Shown in pieces: positions 7,895-14,333 of a stretch of DNA of 17,247 nt (its first letter is position 1; each line of letters begins with the position of its first letter). This DNA comes from CAG-273 sp964618105. GTDB taxonomy: Bacteria > Bacillota > Clostridia > TANB77 > CAG-508. Position numbers and translations under genes: made by a program. The stretch is taken from positions 1-17,247 of the forward strand of contig CAZUAJ010000017.1 in assembly GCA_964618105.1 (NCBI GenBank), in the 5' to 3' direction. The notes under the pieces are model-generated. The model made no database searches, was not told the DNA's origin, and worked only from the letters and a program-made list of their open reading frames with translations.

Positions 7895-7923
7895 TTGACA
7901 CAACTACTAAAATATGGTACAAT
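7895..7923 (+). promoter_or_regulatory. Strong sigma-A promoter for rplU-rpmA
   Basis: A perfect TTGACA (7895-7900) is followed after exactly 17 nt by TACAAT (7918-7923), with a TG extension at 7915-7916. Transcription would begin near 7930, immediately at the start of the L21 leader. It is divergent from sigK, whose start lies 164 nt away; the AT-rich stretch 7744-7894 between them holds no gene that I can see. Confidence 0.85.
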
Positions 7924-7929
7924 ATTTAA

Positions 7930-8011
7930 CTGTAAGCCGCCTGAGTCGGGCAACTAAATATTGTTAGGAACAATTGCCTTGTTATTTATGCTTAGCGAGT
8001 ATACAAAAAAT
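7930..8011 (+). ncRNA. L21 leader RNA (ribosomal protein autoregulatory element)
   Basis: The untranslated region between the promoter and rplU holds nested pairing. TAAGC (7933-7937) pairs with GCTTA (7990-7994), GGCAA (7949-7953) with TTGCC (7974-7978), and TTGTT (7961-7965) with AACAA (7969-7973) over an AGG loop. The segment AAGCCGCC...CGGGCAAC resembles my recollection of the Firmicute L21 leader found ahead of rplU, where excess L21 is thought to repress its own operon. Position and structure support the call; a covariance-model search would confirm it. Confidence 0.7.
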
Positions 8012-8027
8012 AGGAGGTGTACAAAGA

Positions 8028-8414
8028 ATGTACGCAATTATTGAAAGCTGTGGAAGACAATACAAAGTAGCAGAAGGAGATGTAGTGTTTTTCGAAAAAT
8101 TTGATGTTGAAGAAGGTAAAAAAATAACATTTGATAATGTTGTTTTAGTATCTAATGACAGAAATGTAGAAGTTGGAGCTCCTTATGTTAAAGGCGTTAA
8201 AGTTGAAGGAAAAGTAGTTTCTCATGGTAAAGGTAAAAAGATTTTAGTTTATAAATACAAAGCTAAAAAGAACTATAGAAGAACTAGAGGACACAGACAA
8301 CCATACACAAAAGTAGAAATTACAAAAATAAAAATGCCTGTTGAAAAAGCTGAAGTAAAAGAAACAGAAGTTAAAACTACTACAAAAAAAGCTACAACTA
8401 AAAAAGAAGCTTAA
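8028..8414 (+). CDS. rplU: 50S ribosomal protein L21
   Basis: L21 binds 23S rRNA in the large subunit. The family signature is seen in MYAIIESCGRQYKVAEGD at the N-terminus and in KYKAKKNYRRTRGHRQPYT (about 75-93) in the rRNA-binding C-terminal part. The start is taken as ATG 8028, preceded by AGGAGGTG at 8012-8019. An in-frame TTG at 7974 lies inside the structured leader and would add 18 residues with no homology, so it is rejected. The 128-residue product is longer than the usual ~102 because of a Lys/Thr/Glu-rich tail of about 26 residues after KIKMP. It is followed by rpmA after 77 nt, without the prp/ysxB gene that sits between them in Bacillus. Confidence 0.97.
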   Translation: MYAIIESCGRQYKVAEGDVVFFEKFDVEEGKKITFDNVVLVSNDRNVEVGAPYVKGVKVEGKVVSHGKGKKILVYKYKAKKNYRRTRGHRQPYTKVEITKIKMPVEKAEVKETEVKTTTKKATTKKEA

Positions 8415-8491
8415 ATTAAAATATAATACGGTAAAAACTATTAAATAGATAGAAATACCCTAAAACAAAAAATTGAAGGGAGTGAAATAGG

Positions 8492-8767
8492 ATGGCTCAT
8501 AAAAAAGGTCAAGGTAGTGTAAAAAACGGTAGAGATAGTGAATCTAAACGTTTAGGGCTTAAAAGAGCAGATGGTCAAGTTGTTCCAGCTGGTAACATAT
8601 TAGTAAGACAAAGAGGAACAAAAATACATCCAGGTACAAATGTTGGCATTGGTAGCGATGACACTTTATATGCTAAAATAACTGGAAAAGTTAAATTTGA
8701 AAGACTTGGTAGAGATAAAAAGAAAGTTAGCGTATATCCTGTTGAAGAAGGAAGTAAAGCTGAATAA
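8492..8767 (+). CDS. rpmA: 50S ribosomal protein L27
   Basis: L27 reaches the peptidyl-transferase centre with its N-terminal tail. The 91-residue protein starts MAHKKGQGSVKNGRDSESKR and contains the conserved GNILVRQRGTKIHPGTNVGIG. In most Firmicutes L27 carries an N-terminal extension ending near FFAS that the protease Prp removes. Here the sequence begins directly with the mature-type tail. The reading frame cannot extend upstream, because a TGA lies three codons before the ATG (8483-8485). AAGGGAG at 8476-8482 is the ribosome binding site. It shares the rplU promoter and ends at the terminator at 8781. Confidence 0.97.
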   Translation: MAHKKGQGSVKNGRDSESKRLGLKRADGQVVPAGNILVRQRGTKIHPGTNVGIGSDDTLYAKITGKVKFERLGRDKKKVSVYPVEEGSKAE

Positions 8768-8780
8768 AATTATTTAAAAG

Positions 8781-8808
8781 ACTTCATACATAAGGTATGA
8801 AGTTTTTT
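8781..8808 (+). terminator. Intrinsic terminator after rpmA
   Basis: ACTTCATAC (8781-8789) pairs perfectly with GTATGAAGT (8795-8803) across a 5-nt loop, followed by a run of T to 8808. It lies 14 nt after the rpmA stop and closes the L21-L27 operon. Confidence 0.9.
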
Positions 8809-8953
8809 GATTTTTATATAAGCAAAGCTGTCCTAATGAAGCTACCTGCTATGTAAAAATTTTAAAAATAAAATTCTCTGCGCACTTTAAAAAAGTTTTG
8901 ATAAAAATTGTTAAAAACTATTATTCAGTAAGCAAAAAAAGTATCAAAAATAC
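8809..8953. other. Gene-free AT-rich spacer with one small hairpin
   Basis: No open frame with a ribosome binding site is visible between the rpmA terminator and the trpS promoter. The only notable structure is at about 8821-8850, where AGCA pairs with TGCT and AGCT with AGCT around TCCTAATGA. It has no flanking promoter or U-tract, so I do not call a small RNA. Confidence 0.4.
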
Positions 8954-8982
8954 TTGAAAATATACTAATACTAGAATATAAT
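8954..8982 (+). promoter_or_regulatory. Strong sigma-A promoter for trpS-obgE-ileS
   Basis: TTGAAA (8954-8959) lies 17 nt upstream of a perfect TATAAT (8977-8982). Transcription would start near 8989, leaving an untranslated leader of about 115 nt before trpS. The leader begins with AAGATGAGAGTAAAT but lacks the GGTGG-containing T-box sequence and the antiterminator/terminator hairpins expected of a T-box riboswitch. Confidence 0.8.
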
Positions 8983-9103
8983 ATATACATTAAAAAGATG
9001 AGAGTAAATAAATGATTTTTGCAAAGAAACTATGTACATTTGGAGAAACCACTTTTCTTAGATTAATTACTTTAAACAAAAATTAGAAAGGAACAATTTG
9101 TGT

Positions 9104-10126
9104 ATGGAAGAAAAGAGAAAACGTATTTTAACAGGTGACAGACCAACAGGCAGATTACATATTGGTCATTATTTTGGATCTTTAAAAACAAGAGTAGAGA
9201 TGCAAAATACTGGCAAATATGACCCATATATTTTAATTGCAGATGTTCAAGCACTAACTGATAATTTTAACAATCCAGAAAAAGTAAGGCAAAATGTCAA
9301 AGAAGTTATTTTAGACTATTTGTCAATTGGAATAGACCCAGAAAAAACCACAATATATATACAATCAATGATACCAGAAACAGCAGAATTAACAGTATTT
9401 TATTCAAATTTAGTAACAATAGCAAGGCTGGAAAGGAACCCAACCGTAAAAACTGAAATTGCACAAAAAAAAGAAATATTTGGGGAAAGTGTTACTTATG
9501 GATTTTTAGGTTACCCAGTTAGTCAAGCGGCAGATATTACAGTTGTTGACGGTGCTTTAGTTCCAGTAGGTGAAGACCAACTACCTTTAATAGAACAATG
9601 TAGAGAAATAGTTAGAAAGTTTAACAGTATATATGGTGAAGTTTTAACTGAACCAGAAGCAGTACTTTCAAAAACTAAGAGAATTAAAGGTTTAGACGGA
9701 AACGAAAAAATGGGTAAATCTTTAGGTAATGCAATTTACTTATCTGACTCAGAAGAAGAAATAAATAGAAAAGTTATGAGTGCAATTACAGATCCAGCAA
9801 GAATAAAAAAAGATGATAAAGGTCACCCAGATGTATGTATGGTTGCATATTATCATAAATTATTTAGCTCAGAAGAAGAATATAAATGTGTATGTGAAGA
9901 ATGTAAAGCAGGATTAAGAGGCTGCGTAGCATGTAAAAAACAATTAGCAAAAAATATAAATGAATTTTTAACACCAATTAGAGAAAAAAGAAAATATTAT
10001 GAAGAAAGACCAAAATTAGTTGAAAAAATACTAAAAGATGGAACAGAAAAAACAAGAAAAACTGCAAAAGAAACAATGAAAAAAGTAAAACAAGCAATGA
10101 AATTAGATTATTTTGAAGGAGAATGA
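9104..10126 (+). CDS. trpS: Tryptophanyl-tRNA synthetase, iron-sulfur type
   Basis: A class I synthetase that charges tRNA-Trp, 340 residues from ATG 9104. The Rossmann fold carries GDRPTGRLHIGHYFGSLK with the HIGH motif at 19-22. The signature lysine loop reads KMGKS (202-206), a frequent TrpRS variant of KMSKS. After it, four cysteines (C245, C267, C274, C277) are spaced Cx21Cx6Cx2C. This nearly matches the Cx22Cx6Cx2C set that binds a [4Fe-4S] cluster in Thermotoga maritima TrpRS. Two further cysteines (C262, C264) lie close by. The start is ambiguous: TTG at 9098 would add two residues and lies 5 nt from AAAGGA (9087-9092), whereas the ATG lies 11 nt away. The stop overlaps the spacer of obgE (1 nt between TGA and ATG), indicating translational coupling. 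Confidence 0.96.
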   Translation: MEEKRKRILTGDRPTGRLHIGHYFGSLKTRVEMQNTGKYDPYILIADVQALTDNFNNPEKVRQNVKEVILDYLSIGIDPEKTTIYIQSMIPETAELTVFYSNLVTIARLERNPTVKTEIAQKKEIFGESVTYGFLGYPVSQAADITVVDGALVPVGEDQLPLIEQCREIVRKFNSIYGEVLTEPEAVLSKTKRIKGLDGNEKMGKSLGNAIYLSDSEEEINRKVMSAITDPARIKKDDKGHPDVCMVAYYHKLFSSEEEYKCVCEECKAGLRGCVACKKQLAKNINEFLTPIREKRKYYEERPKLVEKILKDGTEKTRKTAKETMKKVKQAMKLDYFEGE

Positions 10127-10127
10127 C

Positions 10128-11402
10128 ATGTTTACAGATTATGTAAAAATAATTGCAAAAGCAGGAAATGGTGGCGATGGAGCTGTTTCTTTTCGTAGAG
10201 AAAAATATGTAGCAGCAGGAGGACCTGATGGCGGAGATGGAGGAAAAGGCGGAAGTGTTTATTTTGAAGTTGACCCAGACTCAAATACATTAATTAATTT
10301 TCGTTACCAAAAAAAATATAAAGCAGAAAATGGAAAAAATGGTGAAGGTGCACATAAATATGGAAAAAGTGGGCAGGACTTAATTGTTAAAGTACCACTT
10401 GGAACAATAATAAAAGATGCTCAAACAGGAAAAATTTTAGCTGATTTATCTGAAAAAAATCAAAAAGAACTTATTTTACAAGGCGGGAGAGGTGGAAAAG
10501 GTAATTCGCATTTTGCAACATCTACAAGGCAAGCTCCTAGATTTTCTCAAGAAGGAGAAAAATGTGAAGAAAAAGAACTTATATTAGAACTTAAACTCTT
10601 AGCAGATGTTGGACTTATAGGATTCCCAAATGTTGGTAAATCAACACTTTTATCAGTTGTGACAGATGCAACACCTAAAATTGCAGATTATCACTTTACT
10701 ACTTTAGAGCCAAACTTAGGAGTGGTAAAAGGTGAATATGGAGATAGTTTTGTTATTGCAGATATACCAGGAATAATAGAAGGAGCAAGTCAGGGAATTG
10801 GTCTTGGAATTCAATTCTTGCGTCATATTGAAAGAACAAGATTATTACTTCATGTTATAGATATATCTGGAACTGAAGGAAGAAATCCTGTAAAAGATTT
10901 TGAAATTATAAACGAAGAACTAAAAAAATATAGTGAAAAATTAAGTAAAAGAAAGCAAATAATAGTAGCAAACAAAGCAGATAGTATGCAAGATGAAAGT
11001 TTATATACAGAGCTAGAAAAATTGGCAAAAGAAAAAGGATTGAAAATATATAAAATTTCTGCGGCTACGAAACAAGGCGTAAAAGAATTGTTAGAACATG
11101 TATCTGAGGTGTTAAAAACATTACCAAAAGAAGACCTAATAGAAATAGAAGAAATTAAAAAAGTATATACACTAGAGAAAAAAGAAGATATTACAGTAAA
11201 AAAAGAAGAAGGAATGTATATAGTTTCAGGTGATATAATAACAAAACTTATGAGAACAGTTAACTTAGAAGATAATGAGTCTTTACACTATTTCCATAGA
11301 AGATTAAATGAACTAGGCATAAATGAACGCCTAAGAGCACTAGGAATAAAAGATGGAGATTATGTGCAAATTTCAGACTACGAATTAGAATGGGAAGAAT
11401 AA
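10128..11402 (+). CDS. obgE: GTPase Obg (ObgE/CgtA), ribosome assembly
   Basis: Obg is an essential GTPase that binds the 50S subunit and links ribosome maturation to growth and stress signals; in Bacillus it is needed for sporulation onset. The product has 424 residues from ATG 10128. The glycine-rich Obg domain (1-158) includes AGNGGDGAVSFRREKY and GGPDGGDGGKGGSVYF. The G domain has G1 GFPNVGKST (165-173), the G2 threonines in HFTTLEPN, G3 DIPG (212-215), G4 NKAD (282-285) and G5 SAA (311-313). A C-terminal OCT domain (about 345-424) contains RTVNLEDNESLHYFHRRL. An in-frame ATG at 10113 lies inside trpS and would add MKEND. AAGGAG (10116-10121), 6 nt before ATG 10128, supports the shorter form. 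Confidence 0.97.
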   Translation: MFTDYVKIIAKAGNGGDGAVSFRREKYVAAGGPDGGDGGKGGSVYFEVDPDSNTLINFRYQKKYKAENGKNGEGAHKYGKSGQDLIVKVPLGTIIKDAQTGKILADLSEKNQKELILQGGRGGKGNSHFATSTRQAPRFSQEGEKCEEKELILELKLLADVGLIGFPNVGKSTLLSVVTDATPKIADYHFTTLEPNLGVVKGEYGDSFVIADIPGIIEGASQGIGLGIQFLRHIERTRLLLHVIDISGTEGRNPVKDFEIINEELKKYSEKLSKRKQIIVANKADSMQDESLYTELEKLAKEKGLKIYKISAATKQGVKELLEHVSEVLKTLPKEDLIEIEEIKKVYTLEKKEDITVKKEEGMYIVSGDIITKLMRTVNLEDNESLHYFHRRLNELGINERLRALGIKDGDYVQISDYELEWEE

Positions 11403-11418
11403 AAGGAGGAAATAAAAA

Positions 11419-14187
11419 ATGAATGAAGAAAAACAAGATTATGGTAAAACACTAAATTTACCAAGTACAGATTTTCCAATGAGAGGAAATTTACCAGAAA
11501 ATGAACCAAAGACAAAAGCAGAAGTTTTTGACAATGGTTTATATGAAAAAATGTTAAAGAAGAATGAAGGACATAAAACTTATGTATTACATGATGGACC
11601 ACCTTATGCAAATGGTGAAATTCATATAGGACATGCGCTAAACAAAGTATTAAAAGATACAGTAAATCGTTTTAAAAGTTTGCAAGGTTATAAAACAATA
11701 TTTGTACCTGGTTATGATACACATGGACTTCCAACAGAGAAAAAGGCAATTCAAGCTTTAGGAATTAACAGAGACGAAGTAAGTATTTCAAAATTTAGAG
11801 ATACATGTAAAGAATTTGCATTAAACTATGTTAATAAACAAACCGAAGGGTTTAAAAGATTAGGAGTTTTAGCAGATTGGGAACATCCATATATTACATT
11901 GCAACCAGAGCTAGAAGCTAGACAAATTGGTATATTTGCAGATATGTACAAAAAAGGTTATATATATAAAGGCTTAAAACCAGTTTATTGGTGCACCGAC
12001 TGTGAAACAGCATTAGCAGAAGCTGAAATAGAATATCAAGATTGTGAGACAATGTCAATTTATGTTAAATTTCCAGTACAAGAAGGAAATGGAGTTCTAG
12101 ATAATGACACATTTGTAGTAATTTGGACAACAACACCATGGACTTTGCCGGGTAATACAGGTATTACAGTAGGCGGAGAATATGAATACAGCGTGGTAGA
12201 TACAGGAAAAGAAAAATTAGTAATAGCCACGAGTTTAGTAGATACTGTTATGAACTTGGCTGGTATTACAGACTACAAAACAGTAAAAACGGTAAATGGA
12301 ACAGAATTAGAAGGAATTTTATGCAAGCATCCATTTTTAGATAGAACTTCAAAAGTTGTATTAGGTAGTGAAGATACAGTTGCGGTTGAACTAGAAACTG
12401 GTACTGGAGCAGTACACACAGCACCAAGCTATGGTAAAGAAGACTATTTATGCGGTATAAAAAATGGCTTAGATATTATAGTAACCGTTAATGGTAAAGG
12501 TTACCAAACAGAAGGAGCTGGTCCTTTTGCTGGAATGTTTTATGCTAAATCAAATGATGCAATTATAGACTGGCTAGATGAAAATGGATATCTATTAAGA
12601 AAAGAGAAAATAAATCACTCTTATCCACATTGCTGGAGATGTAAAAATCCAATTATATTTAGAGCTACTGACCAATGGTTTGCATCTGTAAATGACTTTA
12701 AGCAAGAAACCTTAGATGCAATAAAAACAGTAAAATGGACACCAACATGGGGAGAAGAAAGAATTTCTAGTATGGTAAAAGACAGAAATGATTGGTGCAT
12801 ATCAAGGCAACGTACTTGGGGAGTTCCAATTCCAGTTTTTTATTGTAAGGAATGTGGAAAAGAATATGCTACAGACGAAAGTTTTGCAAAAGTTGCTAAA
12901 TTATTTAGAGAAAAAGGTTCAAATGCTTGGTTTGACCTAGAAGAAAAAGAGTTAATGCCAGAAGGTGTAATTTGTGAAGAATGTGGTTGTCATGAATTCA
13001 AAAAAGAAACAGATATAATGGATGTTTGGTTTGACTCAGGTTCTACTTATGAAGGTGTTTTAGTTGAAAGAGAAATACCATTTCCTGCAGATTTATACTT
13101 AGAAGGTCATGACCAATATAGAGGTTGGTTCCAATCATCATTATTAACATCGGTAGCAACAAAAGAGGTATCACCATATAAAGCAGTATTAACACATGGT
13201 TGGGTAGTTGATGAAGATGGAAGAAAAATGTCAAAATCTTTAGGAAATGGAATTAGCCCACAAGATATTATAAAAGAATATGGTGCTGATATTTTAAGAC
13301 TTTGGGTGTTAGCTTCAGACTTTAAATCAGATGTTAGTGTTTCAAGAGACATTTTAAAACAAATAAGCGAAGCTTATAGAAAAATAAGAAATACAGCAAG
13401 ATATATTTTAGGTAACACATCAGACTTTGATCCAGACAACAAAGTAGAATACAAAGATATGGAAGAAATAGATAAATGGGCACTTTTAAGACTAAATAAA
13501 TTAGTAAAAGATTGTACAGAAAACTACGAAAACTTTAACTTTCATTTAGTATATCATGACATAAACCAATTCTGTGTAATTGATATGAGTAACTTCTACT
13601 TAGATATTATAAAAGACAGATTATATACATCTAAAAAAGATGCTCTAGAAAGACGTTCAGCACAAACAGCAATGTATATAATTTTAGATGCTTTAGTAAA
13701 AATGGTAGCACCAATGATTTGCTTTACAGCAGAAGAAATTTGGAAATATATGAAACACACTTCAAATGAACAAGTTGAGAGCGTTATGTTAAGCAATTGG
13801 CCAGAATTTGTTAAAGAATATGAAAATAAAGAATTAGAAGAAAAATGGAATCATATTTTAGAACTAAAAGAATTGGTTGCAAAAGAACTAGAATTAGCAA
13901 GAACACAAAAAGTAATTGGACATTCATTAAATGCAAAAGTAACATTATTTGCAAATGAAAATGAATATGAATTTTTAAGTAATAATGAAGAACTTTTGAC
14001 AACAATATTTATAGTTTCTGGTTTAGAAATTAAACAAAATGAAAGAAAAGATGAAACTAAAATTGGTGTAAAAGTAGAAGTAGCAGAGGGTGAAAAATGT
14101 GAAAGATGTTGGAAATATTCAAAAGAAGTTGGAAAAAATGAACAACATCCTACATTATGCCATAGATGTGTAGAAGCTATACAATAA
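11419..14187 (+). CDS. ileS: Isoleucyl-tRNA synthetase (bacterial IleS1 type)
   Basis: A class I synthetase that charges tRNA-Ile and edits misactivated valine. It has 922 residues, the usual bacterial length. PPYANGEIHIGHALNKVLKD holds the HIGH motif (69-72). The CP1 editing domain has TTTPWTLPGNTG (237-248) and GTGAVHTAPSYG. A catalytic-domain insert holds two CxxC pairs (FYCKECGKEY and VICEECGC) before DIMDVWFDSGST. The KMSKS loop is DGRKMSKSLGNGI (603-607). An anticodon-binding domain follows, and the C-terminal zinc finger has C894, C897, C914 and C917. The overall pattern is the bacterial type, not the eukaryote-like IleS2 associated with mupirocin resistance. ATG 11419 follows AGGAGG at 11404-11409, 16 nt after the obgE stop. 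No Ile T-box precedes it, so expression depends on the trpS promoter or an unseen one. Confidence 0.98.
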   Translation: MNEEKQDYGKTLNLPSTDFPMRGNLPENEPKTKAEVFDNGLYEKMLKKNEGHKTYVLHDGPPYANGEIHIGHALNKVLKDTVNRFKSLQGYKTIFVPGYDTHGLPTEKKAIQALGINRDEVSISKFRDTCKEFALNYVNKQTEGFKRLGVLADWEHPYITLQPELEARQIGIFADMYKKGYIYKGLKPVYWCTDCETALAEAEIEYQDCETMSIYVKFPVQEGNGVLDNDTFVVIWTTTPWTLPGNTGITVGGEYEYSVVDTGKEKLVIATSLVDTVMNLAGITDYKTVKTVNGTELEGILCKHPFLDRTSKVVLGSEDTVAVELETGTGAVHTAPSYGKEDYLCGIKNGLDIIVTVNGKGYQTEGAGPFAGMFYAKSNDAIIDWLDENGYLLRKEKINHSYPHCWRCKNPIIFRATDQWFASVNDFKQETLDAIKTVKWTPTWGEERISSMVKDRNDWCISRQRTWGVPIPVFYCKECGKEYATDESFAKVAKLFREKGSNAWFDLEEKELMPEGVICEECGCHEFKKETDIMDVWFDSGSTYEGVLVEREIPFPADLYLEGHDQYRGWFQSSLLTSVATKEVSPYKAVLTHGWVVDEDGRKMSKSLGNGISPQDIIKEYGADILRLWVLASDFKSDVSVSRDILKQISEAYRKIRNTARYILGNTSDFDPDNKVEYKDMEEIDKWALLRLNKLVKDCTENYENFNFHLVYHDINQFCVIDMSNFYLDIIKDRLYTSKKDALERRSAQTAMYIILDALVKMVAPMICFTAEEIWKYMKHTSNEQVESVMLSNWPEFVKEYENKELEEKWNHILELKELVAKELELARTQKVIGHSLNAKVTLFANENEYEFLSNNEELLTTIFIVSGLEIKQNERKDETKIGVKVEVAEGEKCERCWKYSKEVGKNEQHPTLCHRCVEAIQ

Positions 14188-14191
14188 TTTA

Positions 14192-14307
14192 AAAAGGTTG
14201 TCAATGGATATCGATGGAAATGGTGACGTTTGACAATCTTTTGTTAAAATAAATGACATATTATTAAATTATTTAAAGAGTATCAAACGTCACCATTTCC
14301 ATTGACA
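14192..14307. repeat. Asymmetric inverted-repeat element after ileS (REPIN-like), probable terminator
   Basis: A left unit (14199-14235) is bounded by TGTCA and TGACA. A right unit (14281-14307) is bounded by TATCA and TGACA. The right arm (14283-14307, 25 nt) is the perfect reverse complement of the left unit once a 10-nt stretch ATATCGATGG (14208-14217) is left out. The left unit alone folds: 14192-14204 pairs with 14230-14242 (13 bp including one G-U), framed by AAAA and TTTT as in an intrinsic terminator for ileS. The core GGTGACGTT resembles GGGGACGTT in the element at 5182-5316. No transposase is nearby. It ends 10 nt before the next ribosome binding site. Confidence 0.8.
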
Positions 14308-14333
14308 TTTTTATTTTGGAGTGAAAAAAATTT

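Noticed and set aside
7974..8027. TTG-initiated extension of L21 by 18 residues (MPCYLCLASIQKIGGVQR)
   Set aside because: It lies inside the structured L21 leader, has no ribosome binding site or homology, and the ATG at 8028 has a near-perfect AGGAGGTG.
8989..9103. T-box riboswitch ahead of trpS
   Set aside because: Only an AGAGTA-like beginning is seen. The leader is too short, has no GGTGG-bearing T-box sequence and no terminator/antiterminator pair.
10113..10127. Obg start five codons upstream (MKEND)
   Set aside because: That ATG overlaps the end of trpS and precedes the AAGGAG; the canonical Obg N-terminus MFTDYVKI begins at 10128.
14230..14264. Promoter with a perfect TTGACA inside the element after ileS
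   Set aside because: No acceptable -10 lies 16-18 nt downstream. The TTGACA is explained as the end of the palindromic unit.
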